DNA from: Bradyrhizobium sp. 132
GTDB taxonomy: Bacteria > Pseudomonadota > Alphaproteobacteria > Rhizobiales > Xanthobacteraceae
Reading direction: 5' to 3'
DNA: 64,000 nucleotides
Assembly: GCF_023074185.1 (NCBI RefSeq)
Contig: NZ_JADPKY010000143.1
Coordinates: 30,179 to 94,178 of the forward strand
Shown here: positions 53,316-62,210 of the stretch, in pieces
Layout of the letters: each line of letters opens with the position of its first letter
How positions within the stretch are numbered: position 1 is the stretch's first letter
The notes under the pieces: generated by a model
Databases searched by the model: none
Seen by the model: the letters and a program-made list of their open reading frames with translations, nothing else
Told to the model about the DNA's origin: nothing
Program-made: the position numbers and the translations under genes

Positions 53316-56165
53316 TTAATTCAGTGCGTCGCTAAGCGCCGCGTTGAGCGCAGCGAGACCTTTCTTGAGCCCGCCCTTCAGGTGGACCCGCAGCGCGCGC
53401 CGGCCGCGCTCGGTGAGCACGTCGAAGTCGCCGCGCGCCTGTGCTGCCTTGATGACGCCGAAGCTTGCCTTCTGGCCCGGCACGGGCAAGTCCTTGACGT
53501 CGTCGGCAGTGATCTGGAGGAATACGCCGCTATCGGGCCCGCCCTTGTAGGCTTGCCCGGTCGAGTGCAGGAAGCGCGGTCCAAACTCGGCGCAGGTTGC
53601 GACGTGCCGCTTCTCGCGCACTTCGAGCCGCATGGTTTGCAATGCCTCGATCGTCGCCTTGTCGCGCGCGATGTAGCCGAGCAGGGCGACATAATCGCCA
53701 TGGTTGGAGCGCGACAGATGCGCCTTCAGCCATGAGGTCAGGTCGCCGTTGGCGCCGGCAGCGCGCAACGCCGTGGCGTTGGACTCGTCGGTGTAGAGAT
53801 CGGCTTCATCCGTGCTGACCACCGGCTGCTCAGCCGGCAGCGCGCCGGTTTTCTCGAACGACGCGGTGAGCTCGCGGGTCTTGATCTTGGCCGCTTCCAC
53901 GTCCGGTTGGTCGAACGGATTGATGCCGAGGATGCTGCCCGCCACCGCCGTTGCCATCTCGAAGCGGAAGAACTCCTGGCCCAGATGGTCGATCGACTTC
54001 ATCACAATGCGCACCACGGGATGGCCGGCCGCTTCGACTGCGGCAAGCTTCGAGTCATGGGCGGCGTCCGCCTCGCCCTCGATACGGATGTCGATGAAGA
54101 GCCGGTCATTGCCATAGACTGCGGGTTCGCCCAGCGGCTCGCCGTCGATCGGGATCAGGCCCTTGCCGTCCTTGCCCGTCGATTCGGCGATGAGCTGTTC
54201 GGCCCAGGCGCCGAAATCGGCGATCTTCTTCGACGACAGGATCGTCACCTTGTCGCGGCCTTCGAGCGCCGCGAGGCCCATGGCAAGGCCGAGCTGCACG
54301 CCCGGGTTTTCGCTTGGCGGCACGTCCGGTCCGCAGGAGCGGGCCATCGCAAGCGCGTGCTTGACGAAGGTCTTGATATCGACGCCCGCGGTTGCCGCCG
54401 GCACCAGGCCGAACGGCGAGAGCACCGAATAACGTCCGCCGATGGAGGGCTCGCCGTGGAAGATGCGGGCATAGTTCAGCTTCTTCGCCGCCGTCTCCAG
54501 AGACGAGCCGGGATCGGTCACCGCGATGAAGCGGAAGCCGGTCTTGGCCTTCGGGCCGAGGGCCTGCGCGACGCGCTCATGGAAATAATCCTTCATCGCG
54601 TTAGGCTCGGTGGTGCCGCCGGATTTGCTGGAGACGATGAACACGGTGTTGGCGATGTCGATCCTGGCCTCCATCGCCCGCACCTGCGCCGGATCGGTGG
54701 AATCCAGCACGTGCAGCTTCGGGAAGCCGGACTTCCGCGCGAACGTCTCGGCCAGCACCTCGGGACCAAGGCTCGAACCGCCCATGCCGAGCACGACGGC
54801 GTCGGAGAACTTCTGGCCCTTCACGCGGTTTGCGTAGTCCTCATAATCGGCGATGTCGGCTTTGGCGGCGCTGTCGAGCCAGCCGAGCCATTTGTCCTCG
54901 TCGCTTCCGGTCCAGACCGATTTGTCGCGCTGCCACAGCCTGCGGATCTTGGCAGAGGCCCGCCATTCCTCGGTGCTCTTGGCCACGGCCTTGCCGAGAC
55001 CGTCGCCGAGCGAGAGAAGCTGGCGGTCGATCGCGGGCCCGAGCACGGTGGCGCGCTTGTGGGCGACCGCGCCATAGAGCTTGTCGGCGGCATCGGCAAA
55101 CTGCTTGACGCCGTCCTTGACGAGCTCTTCGGTGACGGCATCGAGCGAGACGCCGGAGCGCTCCAGCTCTTCCAGCACGCGGCGGGCGTCGTCGACATTC
55201 TCTTCAAGGCTGTCGCGCGGCGTGCCGTGGTCGCGGAACGCATCCAGTGTTGCCGGCGGCATGGTGTTGATGGTGTTCGGGCCGATCAGCTCCTCGACAT
55301 AGAGGATATCGCTGTAGTCCTTGTTCTTGGTGCCGGTCGAGGCCCAGAGCATGCGCTGCGGCTTGGCGCCCTTGGCGGCGAGCTTGTCCCAACGGGGACC
55401 CGAGAACAGCCGCTTGTAATCCTGGTAGGCGACCTTGGCATTGGCGATCGCGACCTTGCCCTTCAGCGCGGCGAGCCGTTCTTTTTCGCTGGGGTCGTTG
55501 GCGCGGGCGATCTTTTCGTCGAGCTGCTTGTCGACCACCGAATCGATGCGGCTGACGAAGAAGCTCGCCACGCTCGCCACGTGCGAGGGGTCGCTGCCAC
55601 CTGCGACGTATTTCTCCAGACCAGCGAGATAAGCCTCGGCGACTTGCAGATAGACATCCCTGGAGAACAGCAGCGTGATGTTGATGCTGATGCCGTCGCC
55701 GATGAGCGTTTCGATCGCGGGCAGGCCCTCCGGTGTCGCCGGCACCTTCACCATCAGGTTCTTGCGGTTGACGTCCTTCCAGAGCCGCCGCGCCTCGGCG
55801 ACCGTGCTGCCTGTGTCCATCGCCAGATAGGGCGAGACCTCCAGGCTGACATATCCGTCGTCTCCCCTGAGGCGGTCATAGACCGGGCGCAGCACATCGG
55901 CGGCGTTCTGGATGTCCTCGACCGCGACAGCCTCGAACAGGTCGGCGACCGATCGATCGCCGCGCTTCAACGCCCTGCCGATCTGCGCGTCGTACTCGTC
56001 CGAGCTGCCGATCGCCTTCTCGAAGATCGATGGATTGGAGGTGACGCCCTTGACGCCGTCGGTGTCGATCAGCCGCTTCAGGTCGCCCTTGGCGATGAAG
56101 CCACGGGCCAGGAAGTCCAGCCAGACGGCTTGTCCGTGCTTTTCCAGTTCTTTGACGGGATTCAT
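53316..56165 (-). CDS. tal-pgi: Bifunctional transaldolase / glucose-6-phosphate isomerase
   Basis: 949 residues. Residues 1 to about 365 are transaldolase: GVKGVTSNPSIFEKAI, YVSLEVSPYLAMDT, NLMVKVPATPEGLPAI with the Schiff-base Lys, and MLWASTGTKNKDYSD. Residues about 380-949 are phosphoglucose isomerase: VVLGMGGSSLGPEVLAETF, FIVSSKSGGTTEPNAMKDYF, SIGGRYSVLSPFGLVPA and the C-terminal region. The fusion joins a non-oxidative pentose phosphate step with fructose-6-P/glucose-6-P isomerisation, so carbon can cycle back to zwf. It heads the operon gnd-zwf-pgl-gntK-HAD. Such fusions are known in alphaproteobacteria and some others. Confidence 0.95.
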   Translation of the reverse strand: MNPVKELEKHGQAVWLDFLARGFIAKGDLKRLIDTDGVKGVTSNPSIFEKAIGSSDEYDAQIGRALKRGDRSVADLFEAVAVEDIQNAADVLRPVYDRLRGDDGYVSLEVSPYLAMDTGSTVAEARRLWKDVNRKNLMVKVPATPEGLPAIETLIGDGISINITLLFSRDVYLQVAEAYLAGLEKYVAGGSDPSHVASVASFFVSRIDSVVDKQLDEKIARANDPSEKERLAALKGKVAIANAKVAYQDYKRLFSGPRWDKLAAKGAKPQRMLWASTGTKNKDYSDILYVEELIGPNTINTMPPATLDAFRDHGTPRDSLEENVDDARRVLEELERSGVSLDAVTEELVKDGVKQFADAADKLYGAVAHKRATVLGPAIDRQLLSLGDGLGKAVAKSTEEWRASAKIRRLWQRDKSVWTGSDEDKWLGWLDSAAKADIADYEDYANRVKGQKFSDAVVLGMGGSSLGPEVLAETFARKSGFPKLHVLDSTDPAQVRAMEARIDIANTVFIVSSKSGGTTEPNAMKDYFHERVAQALGPKAKTGFRFIAVTDPGSSLETAAKKLNYARIFHGEPSIGGRYSVLSPFGLVPAATAGVDIKTFVKHALAMARSCGPDVPPSENPGVQLGLAMGLAALEGRDKVTILSSKKIADFGAWAEQLIAESTGKDGKGLIPIDGEPLGEPAVYGNDRLFIDIRIEGEADAAHDSKLAAVEAAGHPVVRIVMKSIDHLGQEFFRFEMATAVAGSILGINPFDQPDVEAAKIKTRELTASFEKTGALPAEQPVVSTDEADLYTDESNATALRAAGANGDLTSWLKAHLSRSNHGDYVALLGYIARDKATIEALQTMRLEVREKRHVATCAEFGPRFLHSTGQAYKGGPDSGVFLQITADDVKDLPVPGQKASFGVIKAAQARGDFDVLTERGRRALRVHLKGGLKKGLAALNAALSDALN

Positions 56166-56492
56166 GCTGCTTATTTATCTCCAAGCCTGCGGGCGAGGGG
56201 TTTCCGCGCCGGTCCTGACGCGCTATCCTCTAGCTTACATGCTTCCTTGAGGGAACCATTCAAGGGTATGGACGTCATACCCTCCAGTGTAACTCCGTCG
56301 CTATCATGGCGATCCGGGTGAAGGAGCCGAGTTGCGTAAAAAGTCGTTGGCCGCGAGGAGTCGGCCGGGGGCTCGTTGCGTGGCGTGAGCTGCCTAACCT
56401 CGTAGCTAGTGGCTGCGCGGAGTACGATCGGCGGATTCCGGTCCGCCTGACGCATTGTGGCTCGGTCGCGAATGGCCATGCTGGGGGAAAGC
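56166..56492. other. 327-base intergenic region before tal-pgi, without genes
   Basis: It separates the divergent tal-pgi operon and the 212-residue membrane protein. It holds the palindrome at 56264-56282. A 107-codon frame on the minus strand (56171-56494) has unlikely composition and no ribosome site, and is rejected. GGAGATAA precedes the tal-pgi ATG. Confidence 0.6.
56264..56282. promoter_or_regulatory. Palindrome, candidate operator of the tal-pgi operon
   Basis: GGGTATG-GACGT-CATACCC: perfect 7-base arms with a 5-base centre. It lies about 100 bases upstream of tal-pgi and 210 bases before the divergent gene. The length and symmetry fit a dimeric regulator of the sugar island, but the protein is unknown. 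Confidence 0.45.
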
Positions 56493-57131
56493 ATGCACGC
56501 AGATCATGCAGATCATGATAGCCCGGCGCTCGCCGTCACTGACAGCCTGCAATCGGGCACGCAGGCCGAATGCGTCGATGCCTCCAACGATCTCGAAATC
56601 AGCCTATGCAAAACCCAACTGCGGCTGCTGGTCGCGGCGGGTTTCGCCATGACGCTGCTCAGCGCAGGTCTGGCCCTCGCTTGGTGGGGCGGCATGAGCG
56701 ACTACGATACCGCGATCGGCTATGCGGGCGTCGCGCTGTTCGGTCCGATCACCTGCTGGCTGATCTGGGTGCTCCCCGCCGAACGGGGGCCGGTGGTGAT
56801 CGTCACCCCCTACGGCATCCGCGATCTCCGCATCGGCAATGAATTTCTGCTGTGGGACTCGATCGCGGAGATTTCGGCTGAAGAACGCCGCGGGCGCAAG
56901 ATGATCGTGCTGACGCCGACGCCGGCCTTGCAGCGGCAGCTCTGCACCATCCGCGGCTTGGCCCGTTGTGCTCAGAACGGTCGGATTGTCATTCGGTCGG
57001 AGGGTTTGGCGACCGATTTTGATACACTGCTGAGGGCTTGCCGCGACTGTCACGCTGCCAGCAGTCCGGCCACTGCATTGCAGCAGGAAGATGAACGCGG
57101 CACCCAAGGCTTCGCCGTACAAGCGTCATAA
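56493..57131 (+). CDS. Two-helix membrane protein of unknown function
   Basis: 212 residues from the ATG at 56493, which has GGGGGAAA upstream; other starts at 56457-56477 are possible. Residues about 40-62 (LLVAAGFAMTLLSAGLALAW) and 75-95 (AIGYAGVALFGPITCWLIWV) are membrane helices. The rest, with VVIVTPYGIRDLRIGNEFLL and a basic RRGRKMIVLTP, looks like a PH-like beta domain facing the cytoplasm, as in the STM3941-type family. The function is unknown. It lies 297 bases before prkA. Confidence 0.6.
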   Translation: MHADHADHDSPALAVTDSLQSGTQAECVDASNDLEISLCKTQLRLLVAAGFAMTLLSAGLALAWWGGMSDYDTAIGYAGVALFGPITCWLIWVLPAERGPVVIVTPYGIRDLRIGNEFLLWDSIAEISAEERRGRKMIVLTPTPALQRQLCTIRGLARCAQNGRIVIRSEGLATDFDTLLRACRDCHAASSPATALQQEDERGTQGFAVQAS

Positions 57132-57368
57132 GATCGCCGCTCGCGGATCGCTATGGTGCCGGGCAGGATAGGTTCATCCCCGGTAACGCCCGGATGTTGC
57201 GACCGAGTGACATTTTCTGGAAATAGGCCAATATAGATAGAGATTCGCACAAATTACGGGCAGGTGCCTGTTCGTAACCCAACGAGTGCCTACGTTGTGC
57301 GTTGCGTCGAGTCGACACCAGGGTGTCCAATGATCGTCATGTGCTCACGCTGATTCGATCCGGCCTGA

Positions 57369-57394
57369 GGAACGGTCCGGTAACTGCTTTCGTT
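57369..57394 (+). promoter_or_regulatory. EcfG-type promoter for the prkA-yeaH-spoVR operon
   Basis: GGAAC at 57369-57373, 17-base spacer, CGTT at 57391-57394: matches GGAAC-N16/17-CGTT of the alphaproteobacterial general stress sigma factor. It lies 35 bases before the prkA ATG at 57429, the expected distance for a short leader. Confidence 0.7.
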
Positions 57395-57428
57395 TCAGCT
57401 TGTAGCGGAACTCACGCGGAGAGGGATC

Positions 57429-59372
57429 ATGTACAACGATTCTCTATTCAACGCTTTCGCTAAGTCGTTCGAGGCGAGAAGCCAGCACGATATGTCGATG
57501 GCGGAATATCTGGAATCGTGTCGAAGCGATCCCATGAAATACGCGAACGCGGCCGAACGATTACTCGCGGCGATCGGCGAGCCCCAGACGATTGACACGG
57601 CCAAGGACCCACGCCTTGGCCGTATTTTTTTGAACCGCACGATCCGCACCTATCCGGCCTTCGCCGGTTTTTATGGCATGGAAGAAACCATTGAGCGCAT
57701 CGTCGGTTTCTTCCGTCACGCAGCGCAGGGCCTCGAAGAGCGCAAGCAGATCCTCTATCTGCTCGGTCCGGTCGGCGGCGGCAAATCCTCGCTTGCCGAG
57801 CGGCTGAAGTCGCTAATGGAAGTGCATCCGATCTACGTGCTCAAGGCCGGCGACGAGTTGAGCCCGGTGTTCGAAAGCCCGCTCAGCCTGTTCGATCCGG
57901 ATCAGCTCGGCCCAATGCTGGAAGAGAAATACGGCATTCCGCGCCGCCGTCTCACCGGCCTGATGAGCCCGTGGTGCTACAAGCGGCTCGAAGCCTTCGG
58001 CGGTGACATTTCCCAGTTTCGGGTCGCCAAGATCCAGCCGTCGCGGCTGCGCCAGATCGCGGTCGCCAAGACCGAGCCCGGTGACGAGAACAACCAGGAC
58101 ATCTCCTCGCTGGTCGGCAAGGTCGATATCCGCAAGCTCGAGACTTACGCGCAGAACGATCCCGATGCCTACAGCTATTCGGGCGGCCTCAACCGCGCCA
58201 ACCAGGGCATCCTCGAATTCGTCGAAATGTTCAAGGCGCCGATCAAGATGCTGCACCCGCTGCTGACGGCAACGCAGGAAGGCAACTATATCGGCACGGA
58301 GAATATCGGCGCGATTCCGTTCACCGGCGTCATCCTCGCCCACTCCAACGAAGCCGAGTGGTCGAGCTTCAAGGCCAACAAGAACAACGAGGCCTTCATC
58401 GACCGCATCTGCGTGATCAAGGTGCCTTATTGCCTGCGGATCACCGAAGAGCAGAAGATCTACGAGAAGCTGATCCAGGGCTCCGAGCTCGCGGCCGCGC
58501 CGTGCGCCCCTTCGACGCTGGAGACGATGGCCCGGTTCTCGGTGATGTCGCGTCTGCGCAAGCACGAAAATTCCACGGTGTTCGCCAAGATGCGGGTTTA
58601 CGACGGCGAGAGCCTGAAGGAATCCGATCCGAAGGCGCGCAGCGTCCAGGAATATCGCGATGCCGCCGGCGTCGACGAGGGCATGGACGGTGTCTCCACG
58701 CGCTTCGCTTTCAAGATCCTGGCTGCCACCTTCAACCATGATCCGCAGGAAGTCGCCGCCGACGCCGTGCATCTGATGTACGCGCTGGAGCAGTCGATCA
58801 AACGCGAGCAGCTGCCCGAGGAAGTCGAGAAGCGCTACCTCGAATTCATCAAGGCGGATCTCGCACCGCGCTATGCCGAGTTCATCGGCAACGAGATCCA
58901 GAAGGCCTATCTCGAATCCTACTCGGATTACGGCCAGAACCTGTTCGACCGTTACGTCGACTACGCCGATGCCTGGATCGAGGACCAGGATTTCAAGGAT
59001 GCCGACACCGGCCAGCTGCTTGATCGCGAACTGTTGAACCAGGAATTGACCAAAATCGAGAAGCCGGCGGGCATCGCCAATCCGAAGGATTTCCGCAACG
59101 AGGTGGTCAAATTCTCGTTACGGTCGCGCGCCCAGAACGGTGGCAAGAATCCGACCTGGATCTCCTATGAGAAGATTCGCGATGTGATCGAAAAGCGGAT
59201 ATTCTCTCAGGTCGAGGACCTGCTTCCGGTCATCTCTTTCGGATCGAAGAAGGACGGCGAGACGGAAAAGAAGCACGGCGAGTTCGTCGCACGCATGGTG
59301 GAGCGCGGCTACACCGAGCGTCAGGTTCGCCGGCTCGTCGAATGGTACATGCGCGTGAAGCAGGCCGGTTGA
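57429..59372 (+). CDS. prkA: PrkA serine protein kinase
   Basis: 647 residues, the YeaG/PrkA length. The N-terminal AAA-like part has ANAAERLLAAIGEPQTIDTA, FYGMEETIERIVGFFRHAAQ and Walker A YLLGPVGGGKSSLAERLKSL; the middle KTEPGDENNQDISSLVGKVD and LLTATQEGNYIGTENIGAIP are highly conserved; the C-terminal PrkA kinase domain ends with YTERQVRRLVEWYMRV. E. coli YeaG, its counterpart, acts with YeaH in nitrogen starvation and stationary-phase stress. It is the first gene of the operon, under an EcfG-type promoter. A terminator-like hairpin lies within codons 57-68. Confidence 0.96.
   Translation: MYNDSLFNAFAKSFEARSQHDMSMAEYLESCRSDPMKYANAAERLLAAIGEPQTIDTAKDPRLGRIFLNRTIRTYPAFAGFYGMEETIERIVGFFRHAAQGLEERKQILYLLGPVGGGKSSLAERLKSLMEVHPIYVLKAGDELSPVFESPLSLFDPDQLGPMLEEKYGIPRRRLTGLMSPWCYKRLEAFGGDISQFRVAKIQPSRLRQIAVAKTEPGDENNQDISSLVGKVDIRKLETYAQNDPDAYSYSGGLNRANQGILEFVEMFKAPIKMLHPLLTATQEGNYIGTENIGAIPFTGVILAHSNEAEWSSFKANKNNEAFIDRICVIKVPYCLRITEEQKIYEKLIQGSELAAAPCAPSTLETMARFSVMSRLRKHENSTVFAKMRVYDGESLKESDPKARSVQEYRDAAGVDEGMDGVSTRFAFKILAATFNHDPQEVAADAVHLMYALEQSIKREQLPEEVEKRYLEFIKADLAPRYAEFIGNEIQKAYLESYSDYGQNLFDRYVDYADAWIEDQDFKDADTGQLLDRELLNQELTKIEKPAGIANPKDFRNEVVKFSLRSRAQNGGKNPTWISYEKIRDVIEKRIFSQVEDLLPVISFGSKKDGETEKKHGEFVARMVERGYTERQVRRLVEWYMRVKQAG
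57597..57631 (+). terminator. Terminator-like hairpin inside the prkA coding region
   Basis: Perfect 10-base arms ACGGCCAAGG (57597-57606) and CCTTGGCCGT (57614-57623), a 7-base loop, then A and seven T residues (57625-57631). It has every feature of an intrinsic terminator, in the sense direction, about 170 bases after the prkA start codon. It encodes T-A-K-D-P-R-L-G-R-I-F, where the protein must also be conserved, so selection on the RNA is not proved. Confidence 0.55.
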
Positions 59373-59385
59373 GGCGGATGGAAAA

Positions 59386-60669
59386 GTGCCCATTCACATT
59401 ATTGACAGGCGCCTGAATCCAGGCGGCAAGAGTCTTGAGAACCGGCAGCGGTTCTTGCGTCGGGCCAAATCCCTGGTGCAGGGCGCCGTCAAGAAGACCT
59501 CGCAGGAACGCGACATCAAGGATGTCCTGGAGGGTGGTGAAGTTACGATTCCGCTCGACGGCATGCACGAGCCGCGTTTCCGCCGCGACGGCGGAACGCG
59601 CGACATGGTATTGCCCGGGAACAAGAAGTTCATCGAGGGCGACTATCTCCAGCGCTCCGGCCAGGGCAGCGCCAAGGATTCCGGGCCGGGCGAAGGCGAC
59701 AGCGAGGACGCCTTCCGCTTCGTGCTGAGCCGCGACGAGTTCGTCGATCTCTTCCTCGACGATCTCGAACTGCCGGACCTTGCCAAGCGCAAGATCGCGC
59801 ACACCGAGAGCGAGGGCATCCAGCGCGCCGGCTATACCACGTCCGGCTCGCCGGCCAATATTTCGGTCAGCCGAACGGTGCGGCTCGCGCTGGCACGCCG
59901 CATCGCGCTCAAACGTCCCCGCAAGGACGAGATCGAGGAACTGGAAGCCGCAATCGCCGCATGCACGGATGAGGACGAGCGTGTGGTGCTTCTCGCCCAG
60001 CTCGAAAAGCTGAAAGCGAAGATCAAGCGCATTCCCTTCATCGATCCGCTCGACATCCGCTACCGCCGCTTCGAGACGGTGCCCAAGCCCGTTGCCCAGG
60101 CCGTGATGTTCTGCCTGATGGACGTGTCGGGCTCGATGTCCGAGCACATGAAGGATCTCGCAAAGCGCTTCTACATGCTGCTCTACGTGTTCCTGAAGCG
60201 TCGCTACAAGCATGTCGAGATCGTCTTCATTCGCCACACCGACCGCGCCGAGGAAGTGGACGAGCAGACCTTCTTCTACGGTCCGGCCTCCGGCGGCACG
60301 CTGGTTTCCAGCGCGCTCCAGGCGATGCACGAGATCGTGCGCGAGCGCTTCAATCCGTCGGACTGGAATATCTACGCCGCACAAGCCTCCGACGGCGACA
60401 ATTCCTATTCCGACGGCGAGCTCACGGGCATGTTGTTGACCGACAAGATCCTGCCGATCTGCCAGTTCTTCGCCTATCTCGAGGTCGGGGAATCAGGCGG
60501 CAGCGCCTTCGATCTCTCCGACTCCTCGCTCTGGACCCTCTACGAGCGCCTGCGCAACAGCGGCGAACCGCTCTCGATGCGCAAGGTCAGCGAGCGCAGC
60601 GAGATTTTTCCGGTGTTCCACGATTTGTTCCAGCGCCGCGAAACTGCCCAGGAGAAGACCGCTCCATGA
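59386..60669 (+). CDS. yeaH: YeaH/YhbH family protein (DUF444, VWA domain)
   Basis: 427 residues from a GTG at 59386 behind GGATGGAA, 13 bases after prkA. The N-terminal part is charged and probably helical (SLENRQRFLRRAKSLVQGAV, SQERDIKDVLEGG). The C-terminal half (about 235-400) is a von Willebrand A-like domain with the MIDAS motif MDVSGSMSEHMKDLAKRF (DxSxS), then VFIRHTDRAEEVDEQTFFYG. YeaH partners with the PrkA kinase in stress; the MIDAS site suggests metal-dependent protein contacts. Its stop overlaps the spoVR start. Confidence 0.95.
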   Translation: MPIHIIDRRLNPGGKSLENRQRFLRRAKSLVQGAVKKTSQERDIKDVLEGGEVTIPLDGMHEPRFRRDGGTRDMVLPGNKKFIEGDYLQRSGQGSAKDSGPGEGDSEDAFRFVLSRDEFVDLFLDDLELPDLAKRKIAHTESEGIQRAGYTTSGSPANISVSRTVRLALARRIALKRPRKDEIEELEAAIAACTDEDERVVLLAQLEKLKAKIKRIPFIDPLDIRYRRFETVPKPVAQAVMFCLMDVSGSMSEHMKDLAKRFYMLLYVFLKRRYKHVEIVFIRHTDRAEEVDEQTFFYGPASGGTLVSSALQAMHEIVRERFNPSDWNIYAAQASDGDNSYSDGELTGMLLTDKILPICQFFAYLEVGESGGSAFDLSDSSLWTLYERLRNSGEPLSMRKVSERSEIFPVFHDLFQRRETAQEKTAP

Positions 60670-62201
60670 CGGAACGCTTGTTCGAAGGCGCCGATTGGGA
60701 TTTTCACATCTTGCAGCGCATCACCGATGCCTGCGAAGAGGTGGCGACCAAGGATCTCGGGCTCGACGTCTATCCGAACCAGATCGAGGTGATCACCGCC
60801 GAGCAGATGCTGGATGCCTACTCGTCGGTCGGCATGCCCCTGTTCTACAAGCATTGGTCGTTCGGCAAGCAGTTCGCGTATCACGAGGCGTCCTATCGCA
60901 AGGGACTGATGGGGCTCGCCTATGAAATCGTGATCAACTCCTCGCCCTGCATCTCCTATCTGATGGAGGAGAACACGGCGACGATGCAGACGCTGGTGAT
61001 TGCCCACGCCGCCTTCGGCCACAACCACTTCTTCAAGAACAATTATCTGTTCAAGCAGTGGACCGACGCCGACGGTATTCTGGACTACCTCGACTTCGCC
61101 AAGAAGTATGTGATGAGCTGCGAGGAGCGCTACGGTCGCGTCGAGGTCGAGCGCACTTTGGATGCCGCGCATGCGCTGATGTCGCACGGCATCGACCGCT
61201 ATCCCGGCAAGAAGAAGCTGGATTTGCGCGAGGAAGAGAAGCGTGCCGGCCGTCGCCGCCAGCACGAAGAGGAGGTCTTCAACGATCTCTGGCGCACGGT
61301 GCCCAAGGGGGCGTCGAAGACCCGGTCAGCCATCTCCCTCGAACGGCGCCGCAAGCTGCTCGGCCTGCCGCAGGAAAACCTGCTGTATTTCCTGGAGAAA
61401 AGCGCGCCGCGCCTGGCGCCATGGCAGCGCGAGCTGTTGCGCATCGTCCGCCACATCGCGCAATATTTCTATCCGCAGAGCCAGACCAAGGTGATGAACG
61501 AGGGGACGGCGACCTACGTCCACTATCGCATCATGACCAAGCTGCATCAGCAGGGCCGCATCAGCGACGGCAATTTCCTCGAATTCCTGCAGTCACACAC
61601 CAACGTCGTGTTCCAGCCTGAATTCGACGACCAGCGCTTCTCCGGCTTTAACCCCTACGCGCTCGGCTTCGCAATGATGCAGGACATCGAGCGCATCGTC
61701 ACAAATCCCGCGGACGAGGATCGTGAGTGGTTCCCCGACATCGCCGGCAAGAACGACGTGATGGGCGTGCTGCGCGACGTCTGGGCGAACTACCGCGATG
61801 AAAGCTTCATCGCCCAATTCCTGAGCCCGAAGCTGATGCGGCACCTCCGCATGTTCCATCTGCACGATGACCCCGAGGAGCGAGCGGGCATCCGGGTCGA
61901 TGCCATCCACGACGATCGCGGCTTCCGCCGTGTTCGGCGCGAATTGGCGCGGCAGCATGATGTCGGCTACATCGACGCCAATATCGAAGTGGTCGACGTC
62001 GATCTCTCCGGCGATCGCCGCCTGATCCTGCATCACCACGTCATCAAGGGCTCGCAGCTCAACGAGACCGATGCCAAGCGGGTGCTCCAGCACCTCGCCG
62101 ATCTCTGGACCTATGACGTCGCGCTGATCGAGGTCGACGGCAACGACAAGGTCTTGCGCGAATATGTCGTGAGCCCGCGCCCGATTCCGGTGGCGGCCTG
62201 A
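60666..62201 (+). CDS. spoVR: SpoVR family protein
   Basis: 511 residues, the SpoVR/YcgB length. The ATG at 60666 overlaps the yeaH stop (ATGA). Conserved parts: GLDVYPNQIEVITAEQMLDA, MPLFYKHWSFGKQFAYHEAS, VIAHAAFGHNHFFKNNYLF, MNEGTATYVHYRIMTKLHQ and GFNPYALGFAMMQDIERI. It is encoded with prkA and yeaH in many proteobacteria; the exact activity of SpoVR is not known (the Bacillus homologue is needed for spore cortex). The His/Glu clusters (HAAFGHNHFF, NEGTATYVHY) suggest a metal centre. It ends 9 bases from the convergent DUF1801 gene. Confidence 0.95.
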   Translation: MTERLFEGADWDFHILQRITDACEEVATKDLGLDVYPNQIEVITAEQMLDAYSSVGMPLFYKHWSFGKQFAYHEASYRKGLMGLAYEIVINSSPCISYLMEENTATMQTLVIAHAAFGHNHFFKNNYLFKQWTDADGILDYLDFAKKYVMSCEERYGRVEVERTLDAAHALMSHGIDRYPGKKKLDLREEEKRAGRRRQHEEEVFNDLWRTVPKGASKTRSAISLERRRKLLGLPQENLLYFLEKSAPRLAPWQRELLRIVRHIAQYFYPQSQTKVMNEGTATYVHYRIMTKLHQQGRISDGNFLEFLQSHTNVVFQPEFDDQRFSGFNPYALGFAMMQDIERIVTNPADEDREWFPDIAGKNDVMGVLRDVWANYRDESFIAQFLSPKLMRHLRMFHLHDDPEERAGIRVDAIHDDRGFRRVRRELARQHDVGYIDANIEVVDVDLSGDRRLILHHHVIKGSQLNETDAKRVLQHLADLWTYDVALIEVDGNDKVLREYVVSPRPIPVAA

Positions 62202-62210
62202 CGTCGCCGT

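Noticed and set aside
53907..56321. 804-codon open frame opposite tal-pgi
   Set aside because: Antisense shadow of a conserved bifunctional enzyme; no ribosome site, no recognisable domain.
56171..56494. 107-codon minus-strand frame upstream of tal-pgi
   Set aside because: No ribosome site, low-complexity composition and overlap with the promoter region and the palindrome.
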